Source: Mesostigma viride (lineage: Eukaryota; Streptophyta; Mesostigmatophyceae; Mesostigmatales; Mesostigmataceae). From it: a DNA stretch of 64,000 nucleotides. The notes under the pieces are model-generated. The model was given only the letters and a program-made list of their open reading frames with translations, was not told where the DNA came from and searched no databases. The stretch spans positions 124,001 to 188,000 of the forward strand of contig RPFO01000138.1 in NCBI GenBank assembly GCA_009746045.1, written 5' to 3'. Positions 51,850 to 62,106 of this stretch are shown one piece after another. The translations under genes were made by a program, and so were the position numbers. Each line of letters begins with the position of its first letter. Position 1 is the stretch's first letter.

Positions 51850-53743
51850 CCCCCCTCCTCGGCCGCGGACTACCAAGTCCCCGCCTTGCAGGAGGGCTGC
51901 CTTGCCACTGACGACGTCGTCCACCCCTTCACTTTGAAGGAATTGGACGGCGCCCTTAATTGCTCGCCTGCGGTACGATGCGGCGGTCGGTGCCGACCAC
52001 CTTTCTGCTGAGCTGCTGAAGACCCCTGATCTGGCGGTTAAGGATCTTCTGCTGGCGTTCTGCAACCGTGTCCTGCTCTCTGACGAGCCTCCGCCTGCTG
52101 AGTGGCAGACGGCCATCCGCGTCATGCTGTACAAGAAGGGCTCTGCTGCTGACCCCGGTAACTATCGGGGTGTCTGCCTCCAGAGCGCCGCGCTGAAGGT
52201 CTTCATGCGCATGATGCTGCACAGGCTCCGCGCCGCGCTGGACCCACACCTGGGTGAGTCTCCGGATGGGTTTCCGTCGTGGTCGTAACACTGTCATGGC
52301 TGTGTTTGTCGCGCGCCGATTGATGGAGGAGGTGCGTCGCCTTCCCCCTGACAGTTTGCCGCTGGTCTTCATTTTTGTTGACTATATCAAAGCCTTTGAC
52401 ACGGTTCTCTGGGAGGCTCTTTGGGCCATCCTAGCTCTGGATCGGGTGCCACCTGCGTTTATTGCTGCCATTCGCCGACTGTATGAGGGCTCACAGGCAT
52501 GCAGTTAAGTGCGGACTGCGGAAGGCACCACCCCACCATTCCCCCTTCACCACGGGGTGTGGCAAGGTTGTGTCCTGTCCCCATACCTGTTCATTATTGT
52601 CGTGGATCACGTCATGCGCCGGGCATGCACGTGCGCGCTTTACTGCTCTTAAGGGGTTCGAGCCAGGCTTGGACATCCTTAACGTGAAAGAGCACGGCGG
52701 GGTTAGACCTGGTTACCGCCTTGCCGACCTGATTTATGCGGATGATATACCACCCTCATCAAGCGCCCCGAGCACATTCACGGACCTGGCTGGACTGCCT
52801 GGGCCTGGAGGCGCGGGCGGTGGGGTTGGAGATTAGTGTCAAAACCGAGGCGATGGTGATTGGGGCCTCCAGTAAACCACCGCTGCCGCGCCTGCTCGAC
52901 GGGACGGGGGTCCCGTTCCGCGACCGCTTCAAGCTGTTGGGGAGCTGGCTTCCTGACACCGCCGACGATGTGGACACCCGCATCGGCCTTGCCTGGGCCA
53001 AGCTCCGTTCGCTCACACCCTACTGGCGCTCGAAGGGCCTGGGCGGGCACCGCAAGCGCATGCTCTTCAAGGTCCTCGTCCTCACGGTGCTCACGTATGG
53101 CGCCGAGGCGTGGACCCTCCCACCCAAACTGGCAGCTCGGCTAGACGGCACGGTTTACAGGATGCTCCTCCGACAGGTCCTTAACGTAGGTTTTTCCGAG
53201 CGTCCGTCATCAGAATCTTTGTATCATGGCATGCCTCGTGTTTCGGACGAGATTAGGCAGCGTAGGATAGCATTTATAGGACACCTTGCCCGCACCAGCC
53301 AGCCAGGTCGACACCACCCTCGGTCTGGCCGGCCCCCAGCGGCTTGGCCAGCCAGGGCGGCACATTCTGACCTGGCCTGGCCCCGAGGACATTCCCAAAC
53401 GGGTAGGGAAACCTGTCACGAACTACGTTCAGATGTTGCTGGACGACCTAGTGGTCCCAGCCCAGTTTGAGCACCGCATCCACTCTCTCTCCCGTCTTTG
53501 GACTGTCATGCAGGACAAGACGCGGTGGAAGAAGATTGTCAAGGCGCACACGCCCGACCCTGTGGGCAAGCCACCTCCCCCCAAGCGGAGGCGGCGTTTT
53601 GATGAGTAGTGTAGTTAGGATTTTCTAGATAGCTTCGAGTCAGTATAGTTCGATCACGCGGCTTCCTCCACCCCATCCATCATGGAATATGTGCTACATG
53701 ACCTCCCCACGGAGGCATGTTATAATTTAATTTTAATTTAATT
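51850..53743 (+). mobile_element. 5'-truncated LINE with TSD TAATGGATAGG
   Basis: The 11-bp duplication TAATGGATAGG is at 51839-51849 and 53744-53754; the first bases overlap the AT tail. The element ends with the hairpin (53697-53719) and a TTTAA-type tail. It is inserted into the 5' part of the gypsy-like element. Confidence 0.88.
51955..53612 (+). pseudogene. LINE ORF2 reverse transcriptase, frameshifted
   Basis: The blocks in order are MLYKKGSAADPGNYRGVCLQS (split over frames, near 52120-52185), FRRGRNTVMAVFVARRL, FIFVDYIKAFDTV (motif A, near 52370), LSPYLFIIVVD (motif B region, near 52575), LIYADDI (motif C, near 52730), KLLGSWLPD, LTYGAEAWTLPP, LYHGMPRVSDEIRQRR, GQPGRHILTWPG. At least three frame changes are present. 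No endonuclease domain remains. It belongs to the same group as the LINE at 12785 but is a distinct family, judged by its different hairpin stem. Confidence 0.82.
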
Positions 53744-53754
53744 TAATGGATAGG

Positions 53755-54048
53755 GAGCCAAACTCTAAGGTGAGAGGATCGAGTATCTACACTGGAGGAG
53801 GATGCAGCACGTCGAGGGGGAGACGAAGGAGGGGTAGCAAAAACTAGAGATTCCACGGGAGGACGAACATGAGGAATAGGGCGTACATGTAGACCTAGAT
53901 CTGTTTCACTATGGGCTATAAGGAACTGCTGATCATGAGCTTCTTCAAAGGTCATAAATTTCTTATACCTAGTAACGTTGTATACACGGTTATCTTCCTA
54001 GCATCGGACCAAGAAAGGAAAATGGAGGACCATTGAGGCGTGATTACT
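53755..54048 (-). other. 5' region of the gypsy-like element
   Basis: A 70-codon reverse frame (53955-53743) rich in Ser/Pro/Arg lies upstream of the gag start and ends at the LINE duplication. Function is unknown; it may be a leader or an earlier gag start. No LTR was identified. Confidence 0.3.
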
Positions 54049-54059
54049 AGATATATATT

Positions 54060-56262
54060 AAAAATATAATTACTTACAGCAGAGTGAAATCACTCAAACC
54101 AAAGCAAACGCCCAGCTATAAACCTATATACAGAGCCATGTCAAAGCTCTATACTACGATAAGACCAATGGAAACGCCTAACGGGAGGAACCTAATAGCC
54201 CTGCTGCACCGCAAAATCAGCCCGCGTACGGCGGAGCATGATGTCAGCCATGGCCCGAGTCAGCGCCACCGACAAGCGCTGACGCCAATATGACGTCCAG
54301 GTCCGCGCCGACCATGGGGCCCGCTGGCCCTCCAGGTCCAGCCGGTCCTCCCGGAGCCGGCAACACTCCTTGAAGAAGGCGGAGGTCAGGGGCCCCATGG
54401 CCCCAAACTCCTCCAGGACAAAGGGCACCACACGATGGTGCCCGACGTCGCCGTAGGCCAGGAGCTTGGCCCGCTCCGCCCGGTCCGCCGTGTAACCTGC
54501 CGTGAGGGAGGCCCCAGCCACGTGGCTAAGAGCCAAGGGCCGCGCCACCGAAACGTCAATAAGCAGATGCCGGCCACCCCCCTCAAAGTCCAGCACCACG
54601 ATGTCAGGCCGGTGGTTGGGGGAATAGAAGGCAGCGCCATCCGCATCCTCGGACCGGATGTTCGCGTGGGGGAAAACCGACCGAATCATGGCGAGCACCA
54701 CCGTCAGGAGGACAGTGTGCAAATACAAATACCAATTCTGATTCTGTTGGCCCCCCATGCAGGCAAGGTAGTGAGTCCCCGTGGGATCCAGCGGCTGCCC
54801 ACAGCTACCACAAGGCCGCCCGGCCGGAACAAGAGGCTGCGGGGCAAATAGCTGGTGCCGGAGCGCCACCGAGTAGTGGCTGGGAGCCAAGGCGAATGGG
54901 GGGGCCATGGGAAGAGCACGAAGGTACGCCGAGCCCACACTCCGCAAGGAAAGCGAGAACAGCCACGCACGTCCCTGGGCGTTGAGGTCCGCGAAAAGAG
55001 CAATCCAATCAGCCGTGTGCAGAATACCCGCGTAGGTTTTCTGGTGTTTATCGATGACGCGAGCAGGGAATGCGGCGGGAGATTGAACGGAGGCGACCGA
55101 GGGAGTGCCGCGAGGGAGGTGGCGCTGTACCGCCTGAGCGGCACGGACGGGAGAACAGGCCTGCTGGATCTCAGCATAGGCCTCCTGGATGGCGGTGACG
55201 AAGGGCAAAGGGCTGCTGGGGTCCAGGAGGTCAGGCGCTGCCGTTGCCAAAAGGGGCAGGAGCCGGCAGCTTTCCGCCCACGACTGAGCGACGGAGCCCA
55301 AAAATGCTGCTGGGGCCAGCCGGGCGGCACGAGTCAGACCGCAGCCACCCATCCGTGCAGGCAGGGAGGCAATGCGAATAGCATGTGGCGGGAGGTCGGG
55401 GCCCGGGACCAGCTGCGCCAAGGCCGACTGGATGCGTTCGTCGTGGCCCTCGGCGGCCAGCCGGACCTGAGCCGGAAGAGCGCCCCGGAGCCAGTGAACG
55501 ACGCGAGGGTGAGCGCAAAACCACAGAAGCAGACCCTTGGTCTGCGAATCATGAAGGCGCGCAATCAAGGGCAGTACCTCAGTGCGTGCCTCGAGGGCGG
55601 CCCGCAGAGCATCGATGACAAACGCGGGGTCGCCAACCGGAACGCCGAGGACATCCAACCCATGGAGGCGCTCGTCCCGGCCCAAGAGCTGGGGCGGAAA
55701 GCCGGAGCAATCACCTTGGGGCGAGTACACCGCGCACTTGGCCAGGGTCAACTGGAGGTTGATGTCGGCCACCGCGGTCTGCAGTGCCAGCAGAGCCGCG
55801 GTGGTGTCCGGCACAGGGCCCAGAAGGTAGATATCATCCAAGTAGGCCTGAATAGCGACTGCCGGGTGGGCAGCATGGACCGCTTGGAGGCAACCCTGGA
55901 GGGGGGCGGCAAAGTACAGGGGTCCCAGGGGGTCCCCTTGCTGGGTGCCCGACCGCGACAGCAGGCCGCCGCGAGTGCCGTCCTCCATGATGTGAACCAG
56001 TTGGCCGGGCTGGCCGTAGCACACGGCTGTCCAAGCGTACAAGTCCTCGAAGGACTCCATGACGGCCGCAAACATGCTGGCGCGGGACAGACTGTTGAAC
56101 GCGTTGTGGCAGTCGACCTTGACGACAGCGTGGGTGGGGTGGGCCTCGAGGTAGGCCTGCACCGAATGGATGAGGATATCCGCCCCGCCTGGAGTCGTCA
56201 CCCCCAGCTGGGCCGCCACCGAGGTCTCACCCGCTGCGAGGGGCGGGCAGAAAAAGGCACGG
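54060..56262 (-). mobile_element. R2-like non-LTR retrotransposon, 5'-truncated
   Basis: The 11-bp duplication AGATATATATT is at 54049-54059 and 56263-56273. The single long frame has an RT upstream and a restriction-like endonuclease downstream, the layout of R2/CRE/Utopia-type elements. The 3' end on the minus strand is a short AT-rich run. Confidence 0.85.
54192..56262 (-). CDS. RT plus restriction-like endonuclease protein (R2/Utopia-like), N-terminally truncated
   Basis: An open frame from the insertion edge (56262) to TAG at 54192-54194. RT blocks are QLGVTTPGGADILIHSV, VVKVDCHNAFNSLSR (motif A), GTQQGDPLGPLYFAAP (motif B) and YLDDIYLLGP (motif C), with thumb sequence after. Towards the C-terminus a CCHC-type site (CGSCGQPLDPTGTHYLAC) precedes RPDIVVLDF and HLLIDVSVARPL, a PD-(D/E)XK-type nuclease core. 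The protein would nick target DNA and prime cDNA synthesis. About 690 codons are intact; the N-terminal DNA-binding part is missing. The first in-frame ATG lies well inside, so the copy has no native start. Confidence 0.85.
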
Positions 56263-56273
56263 AGATATATATT

Positions 56274-56795
56274 GTCAATTCATAACACACGCCGGGTGCC
56301 AACACGAGTTGTAGAACGTGCATAAATGATCACCAACGGTCCATCATGCTCGGGCCGACATGGCCCTCGCCTACAATTGCACAGATGCACGCTGGTCCAC
56401 TACATTCCATCCGAAGGATAAGGACCACTACTAAAGTACGTGGCGCGACGCCAAATGCATCCAATGCACCACGATACCGGGACAACAGCAGTGTCCACCG
56501 GTACAAGCTACACGTAAACCCAGGAACGACTGAGGCAAAGGACCTAATTTACGTCCGTAACTGTGACAGATTGTTACGCGACGTAACAATCATCTTCTCA
56601 TGATCATTTTGAGAGAAAGGCGGGCTGCCGCAATACCCGCCGTGGTGCCGGGTGCACCGACTGACGGAGCCAGCCAGCCACAAGGCACAGTGCGTGCCAG
56701 TCGGCCCGTGGGTGCGTAGTGCCTGTGTTTTCAGTTACTAATACCAAGTGCTGACAAATGTGCCGTCATGAGCGCCCTACATGGTATGTACTCTA
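56274..56795. other. Unassigned sequence
   Basis: It contains short frames only and no repeat that I can match elsewhere in the window. Confidence 0.3.
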
Positions 56796-57147
56796 TGTAT
56801 GTACCGCAGTCCGCAGGCTGCAAATTAATTGCAAGGCTGCATTCGCGCTTTTCACACAATAATTGCCAGGACTGAGGCGGGGACGTCTGCGCGCTAGTGG
56901 AGCTTGCGTATTTTGCTGCCTAACTAAGCCCACATCGCGGGGGCTATCGCGGGTCCGGACTTGGCAAAAAGTGGCCTCCTGCGCGGCCAAAAATGGCCTG
57001 ACACCAGGCTGACACTAGTCTACAAATTGAGTAATTACCTGCGATGGCACAAATTGTGTAATTATCTTGCGATGGCGCCTATGCTTAAGTTGCGGTCGCC
57101 GCCCATTGAAACTTCGGCGTCGCAACTTCAACGCGGTAACGCAACCG
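56796..57147 (-). mobile_element. Partial mariner-type element (inverted relative to 60715)
   Basis: The reverse strand matches about 60740-61040: TTAAGTTGCGGTCGCC, GGCCAAAAATGGCC, CGGGTCCGGACTTGGCAAAAA and GCAGTCCGCAGGCTGC blocks. One end and the second TIR are missing or altered. Confidence 0.6.
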
Positions 57148-57274
57148 TACACAGGCCGGATAAATATAAATGCCGGATATTTATGGATTTAAAACAGAAA
57201 GATTTATAAATACTGAATATTTATACCTCTAGATACATTCATTGCAAAGGGTTGCCGGACCCAACAAAAGCCGG

Positions 57275-57440
57275 TATTTAAATACATTTGCTGACGATCC
57301 CGAGTGGCGCAAAAAAATTTAAATATATTTACGCGGGCGCTTGCAAGATAGAAAAATATTTAAATGTATTTAACGATGAGGATCCGTGTTATGAATAAAA
57401 TGTTTAAATATGTTTAAATAAAATTTAAATGCATATATTT
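57275..57440. repeat. 41-bp spaced array of TATTTAAATA motifs, left copy
   Basis: Motif starts at 57275, 57316 and 57357 are exactly 41 bp apart. The 16-bp motifs (TATTTAAATACATTTG, AATTTAAATATATTTA, TATTTAAATGTATTTA) are separated by unrelated 25-bp spacers that end in A-rich runs. The array then degrades into crowded TTTAAATA units (57401-57440). It is the same design as 62107-62340. The cores are self-complementary. Not a CRISPR: motifs are short and AT-only and no cas-like gene is near. Confidence 0.85.
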
Positions 57441-57704
57441 GTAAATACCCTGATCAGAATACCCTGGTGTATATTTAGATATCTTGGGTAGTATATGCAT
57501 ATATAACCGCAAAATCGGGAACCTTTCCATCACCCCCCAGCGCCCACAACCCCCCTTTCCAGCCTGGCGGCCACTCGCTACAGCGGTACACGCGAAGGTC
57601 GTCACCCCATGAGCCGCGCCCGGCCGAAAAAAATGTAAGCAAAGATCTCTAAACTATAGCTGAACTGTTGGCTAAAGTATTTAAATAATCAGGCGGAGCC
57701 AATT
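57441..57704. other. Unassigned spacer
   Basis: No gene or repeat is seen apart from AT-rich flanks of the array. Confidence 0.35.
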
Positions 57705-58035
57705 TTCGGAAGAACCGTTAGGTTCGCCAGAATTGGCGAAGCTTATCAAGTAACGTGCGTGTTTGCAACTTGCCCGTTGAAACTCTACGGCGGAGCCAAT
57801 TTTCGGAAGAACCTCACCCTTATGCTTGCAAATTCGGGACAAATTCGGTGGATGGATGGATGGATGGATGGATTGACGGATTTTCAATTTTTCATCCCCT
57901 ATTCCTATGTTTTCTCACGTGTACGGCCATATCAAGTAACGTGCGTGTTTGCAACTTGCCCGTTGAAACTCTACGGCGGAGCCAATTTTTGGAAGAACCT
58001 CACCCTTCTGCTTGCAAATTAGGGACAAATTCGGT
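57705..58035 (+). repeat. Foldback repeat unit, tandem pair
   Basis: The unit runs from a hairpin (TTCGCCA/TGGCGAA) through GTAACGTGCGTGTTTGCAAC, GGCGGAGCCAATTTT and a short (GGAT)n to TATGTTTTCTCACGTG. It is repeated twice here (from 57747 and 57939) and in inverted orientation at 61692-62106. The second copy's microsatellite holds the LINE at 58064. Confidence 0.75.
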
Positions 58036-58253
58036 GGATGTATGTATGTATGTATGTATGTAAATAAGGTTAAAGGTTCCACGCGAAAATGGCTGACGGC
58101 GGTATGGCTGACGGCGGAGTTCAGATCTTTTGCGTCTGAGCCCCAAATTCGGTCAGACCACTTGCATTCGATGCGCCTTTCTAAGACGCACTTGCCAGTA
58201 TAAACGGTTACGGCTGCCACGCAGTATAGACAAAGTTACGCACGTGACCAGCT

Positions 58254-59627
58254 ATGACGACTACCAAAGCAAAACGAGGGCTGGAAAAGGAGCTGGCACA
58301 GCTTCCCAGCGCCCAGCCCAACCCTCTCGCCCTCGCCATTGTTCAGCCGCCAGGCTTACCCGCCAAACCCTCGCCAAGCGCCTCGCCTGAGCCCAAGAAA
58401 CCATGCCACGATCGCCACAAATGGAGCAAATTCTTGCCCGGCGACGGAATGTTCTCCCTCCTCGAGTGGCAGCAGCTGTCGCCGCAGGAAGTCGTCGAAG
58501 TTCTCCAGTTCCTCACACAGGAGCGGAAGCTCTTTGTGCCCTGGAGAGGGAGGGCGGCTATCGACTACCGCGACACGTCCTGGCTCTACACCTGTGCCGA
58601 ATCCCGCCAACGCGAGTCTATCTTGACCAGCTACTACCAGCGCAGCTTCGGCGCCATCCACAGAGAACTTTGGAACGCACTCAACGCCCCAGCCCCCGCA
58701 CAGCCGGCAGCCCCATCGGCTTCCTCCCTCTGCAAGGATGACATCCGCGCAGTGCTGGAGGAGCACGTGACCTGGCCGCTGGCCGTGAAGATGACCTCGC
58801 TGAACACCACGCTCAACACGGTCGAGGCCCGGGTCTCCAACGTGGAAACCAAGGTCGTCCACAAGCTACAACCACAGTTCACGGCGCTACACACCGCGGC
58901 GCAGGCTTCGGAAACGCATGCTGCACTTGTCTCTCGCCTTAACCAGGTGGAAGGCAAGTGCGGCGTGCTCATGAAGAAGCTTGAGGCCATCACCGCCCAC
59001 ACCGAGGCCCTGGCCACACAGGTCCCAAAGCTAGCGGAGCAGACGGCCACCATTGCCTCCCAGCCACCCCGGCAGGATGCTGGTGACCTCCCGCTCTCCT
59101 ACGCGGACCTGCTGCGGACAGCGACCGCCTCCACCACCGACGCCATCGCCACGAAGCTCCAGGAGCTGGAGGACCACCGCCAGGCCCAGCAACGGGAGGT
59201 CACCGATCGCGCTCGCCGCGAGTGCCGAGTGGTGCTACGTCGCTTCCCCCAGAAGCCAGGTGAGACGTCAACCTCCCTTGCTGACGAGATCAAGAAACAG
59301 CTTCTTACCCTCATGGGCCTGGTAGGTGAGGTAGAACTGCGTGGGTGCCACCGCCTTCCCCACTCACGGGACAAGGCGGCCACCCCACCAGTCCTGCTCA
59401 CCTTCATCTCCCCTGAGGATAAGCAGCGGTTCCTCTCTCGTCGCAAGCGGTTGCACGACCTCACCTGGACGCTGGATGACGACCTAACCCCCGCTCAGCA
59501 ACAGCAGCGACGCGACCTGTGGCCGGAATACCTCCGCCATAAGCAGGACCCCCAGAAGCCCAAGGTGTACTGGAGGGGCGGGGACCTGATGATCAACCAC
59601 AAGATGTGGACGCCCCCAGCGGGCTAG
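58254..59627 (+). CDS. LINE ORF1 protein, intact
   Basis: 457 residues, the only unbroken ORF1 in the window. Residues 1-60 hold the family N-terminus (ASPEPKKP). Residues 90-140 have an aromatic stretch (YRDTSWLYTCAESRQRESI). Residues 165-300 are helical and probably coiled coil (MTSLNTTLNTVEARVSNVETKV). Residues 315-400 match an L1-ORF1-type RNA-binding domain (ECRVVLRRFPQKPG, GEVELRGCHRLPHS, PVLLTFISPEDKQRFL). Residues 400-457 are the C-terminal domain (DDDLTPAQQQQRRDLWPEYL, KVYWRGGDLMINHKMW). The expected role is binding LINE RNA as a trimer; this is inferred from L1. The first ATG follows the conserved 5' UTR block by about 150 bp. Confidence 0.85.
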   Translation: MTTTKAKRGLEKELAQLPSAQPNPLALAIVQPPGLPAKPSPSASPEPKKPCHDRHKWSKFLPGDGMFSLLEWQQLSPQEVVEVLQFLTQERKLFVPWRGRAAIDYRDTSWLYTCAESRQRESILTSYYQRSFGAIHRELWNALNAPAPAQPAAPSASSLCKDDIRAVLEEHVTWPLAVKMTSLNTTLNTVEARVSNVETKVVHKLQPQFTALHTAAQASETHAALVSRLNQVEGKCGVLMKKLEAITAHTEALATQVPKLAEQTATIASQPPRQDAGDLPLSYADLLRTATASTTDAIATKLQELEDHRQAQQREVTDRARRECRVVLRRFPQKPGETSTSLADEIKKQLLTLMGLVGEVELRGCHRLPHSRDKAATPPVLLTFISPEDKQRFLSRRKRLHDLTWTLDDDLTPAQQQQRRDLWPEYLRHKQDPQKPKVYWRGGDLMINHKMWTPPAG

Positions 59628-60045
59628 AATAGCAATAGCCCTAGCTTGTAACCATTGGAGTCACTGTCGCTAAGGCAGCCATGCCTAGAATGTTTGCCTA
59701 GCTGTGCCAACAAACCTAGTCACGTGCCGCCAACGCACGGTACACAACCAGCCATAGCCTTAGCCTAGTTCTAGTACAGCCATGCTACGCCCTGGCTATG
59801 TTCAGATTACTTGCCCACGCTCCTTGCTATGACATGCTCACATGGGTCTTATTGCACCCACAGTTTGCCGGATCGTTAGCCTGTCCTTTTAGCTAGCCGC
59901 GCCCGATTGCAGCTGTGGCATGCCTTTGGCATGAAGGAGACTGGGGGTCTCTGCCCTTTCTCCTGTAGTGCACACACAGGGATTAAAAGCACTTCGGTGC
60001 TCCGTGACTCCCCAACGGGAGCACGAGTTTAATTAATTAATTAAT
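59628..60045 (+). other. LINE 3' UTR, terminal hairpin and TTAA tail
   Basis: Non-coding. It ends with CACTTCGGTGCTC, the hairpin at 60003-60025 and TTAATTAATTAATTAA. Most of it is repeated in reverse at 16158-16440. Confidence 0.75.
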
Positions 60046-60112
60046 GTATGTATGTATGTATGTATGGATGGATGGATTGACGGATTTTCATCCCCTATTC
60101 CTATGTTTTCTC

Positions 60113-61683
60113 TAGGGCTGGCACATCCGCCGCATACCGAACACGGACATGTTCGGGCGGATACCGAACATGTGCGGTGTTCGGGTCGGCAAAAATGTTC
60201 GGCCGAACATGTGCTGTTCGGGTTCGGGTCACCTGGAAACTTTCAGAACATGTTCGTGTCCGTATTCGGGTCACCCTGGGAACCGGGCGAACATGTTCGC
60301 CTCTGACCCGGTACCGAACATTTCTGGCGGAATCCTTGTAGTACCATCCAGTGATCCGACTCGGCAAAGATTCTCTGATGAAAAGGCCTTAGATTTTAGT
60401 CCGCCGACACGCTAGCTGGCAAGAGCAAAGCTGTTGTACGGTTGTAGTCTGTAGAATTGTCTAAGCACGACCGGACTAGTTCAGGTAATGATTACGTAAT
60501 ATTACGATATCATGTATTTAAGGAAAAGTGACAACAAACTATGTATAGTTTCTCACTTATTATAATTTATTTAATGAATTGTTCGTGTTCGGTAAAATGT
60601 TCGGGTAATGTTCGGGTTCGGGTTCGGGTCACTTGACCCTAAACATTACATGTTCGTGTTCGTGTTCGGGTCACCTGGCAATGTACCGAACATGTTCGTG
60701 TTCGGGTTCGGGTACAGTCATTCCCGCGTTAAGTTGCGTTTCTTAAGGTTGCGTTCCCGCGTTAAGTTGCGGCGCCGAAGTTTGGGGGGCGACCGCAACT
60801 TAAGCATGGAGGCCATCGCAACTTAACGCGGTAATGACTCAATTTGTAGGTGTCAGGCCATTTTTGGCCGCGCAGGAGGCCATTTTTTGCCAAGTCCGGA
60901 CCCGCTACGGGATTTCAGGCGGCAAAATACGCAAGCCCCACTGGCGCGCAAATTTCCCCGCCTGCTGGCTTAGGTGAAAAGCGCGAATGCAACCTTACAA
61001 ATTCAGTTTTGCAGTCTGCGGGCTGCGGTACATAAGAATCCACGACCATGTAGGGTCGATTACGGTAATTGAGACATCTTGCCGGAAATTACCACCATCA
61101 TGCCGAATGCACCACAGAAGGGCAAAGACAAGGTCGTTGAGGCCACAGGCAGTCTCGCTGCCTGCACTATGACTGTGGCCTCCATGCTGTTATTATCATT
61201 GTTTACATGCAGGCCATTGACAGTAAATGAAGCTTCCCTCACGACTGTTCCCATGTTTTGTCACAGTCAAACGTGAAGCCGGCTAGCAATTAAGTAACCT
61301 GCCAAAAACTGAGAGAGCCGAAGTCAGAGGGTTAAAACACACATTTGTAGTATAAAACGCAAGCACCGCGCGTGGCTGCCCACGGCGTGTTTTGCAGCCC
61401 ACCTTTGTCCAAAATATCTGGCCTGGAAAATGGACTTTGGCCGGCTTTGACGCTGCAGCTGGATCGGGCTTGACGAGAGCTGTCGAATGCCGTGTAGAAG
61501 TCCGTCATCAGAGGAGGAGGTGGTGGGCTGCTAGCCTAATTCTACCGTTAAGTTGCGTTCCCGCTTTAAGTTGCGGCGCCAAGTTTTAGGGGGCGATCGC
61601 AACTTAACGCGGGAATGACTGTACTCTCCCAGGTGTTCGTGTTCGTGACCGGGTCGAGAAAAGACCCGGATGTGCCAGCCCTA
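60113..61683. mobile_element. hAT-type MITE with GAACATGTTC subterminal repeats
   Basis: The ends TAGGGCTGGCACATCCG are inverted at the two sides, and the 8-bp duplication is GTTTTCTC (60105-60112, 61684-61691). Inside, palindromic GAACATGTTC-type words and TTCGGGT units recur (60140-60320, 60580-60715), typical of transposase-binding subterminal repeats. It has no transposase. It is split by a mariner-type element. Removing it restores the host repeat's GTTTTCTCACGTG. Confidence 0.88.
60715..61621. mobile_element. Mariner/Tc1-like element, 907 bp, non-autonomous
   Basis: The inverted ends begin CAGTCATTCCCGCG and are perfect over at least 24 bp, flanked by TA (60713-60714, 61622-61623). Subterminal TTAAGTTGCG units are repeated at both ends. 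No transposase frame with a DDE/D pattern is visible. Part of the same family lies at 56796-57147, and a related end at about 62375-62399. Confidence 0.8.
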
Positions 61684-61691
61684 GTTTTCTC

Positions 61692-62106
61692 ACGTGTACG
61701 GCCTTATAAGCTTCGCCAATTCTGGCGAACCTAACGGTTCTTCCGAAAATTGGCTCCGCCTGATAAGCTTCGCCAATTCTGGCGAACCTAACGGTTCTTC
61801 CGAAAATTGGCTCCGCCTGATAAGGCCGTACACGTGAGAAAACATAGGAATAGGGGATGAAAATCCGTCAATCCATCCATCCATCCATCGATCCATCCAT
61901 CCATCCATCCATCCATCCATCCATCCATCCATCCATCCATCCATCCATCCATCCATCCATCCATCCATCCATCCATCCATCCATCCATCCATCCATCCAT
62001 CCACCGAATTTGTCCCGAATTTGCAAGCATAAGGGTGAGGTTCTTCCGAAAATTGGCTCCGCCGTAGAGTTTCAACGGGCAAGTTGCAAACACGCACGTT
62101 ACTTGA
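61692..62106 (-). repeat. Foldback repeat unit, inverted copy, with (ATCC)n
   Basis: The reverse complement of the 57705-58035 unit, preceded by a tandem pair of hairpins (TTCGCCA/TGGCGAA, 61715-61820). Its microsatellite is longer (61871-62003, about 33 ATCC units, one ATCG). Together with 57705-61691 it forms a large inverted structure. Confidence 0.8.

Larger units (their letters stand above)
58036..60066 (+). mobile_element. ORF1-only LINE (HAL1-like) inserted in a microsatellite
   Basis: The body starts near 58064 after TATG units and ends with the hairpin (60003-60025), a TTAA tail (60030-60045) and TATG units again. These pass back into the (GGAT)n of the host repeat. It has a 5' UTR (ATGGCTGACGGCGG block), one intact ORF1 and a 375-bp 3' UTR, but no ORF2. 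The 3' UTR (59740-60010) recurs at 16440-16158 on the minus strand, so it is a real family end. It resembles half-L1 (HAL1) elements of mammals in design. Confidence 0.8.

Noticed and set aside
54855-56285. 476-codon forward frame
   Set aside because: It is antisense to the R2-like protein, which has all RT and endonuclease motifs.
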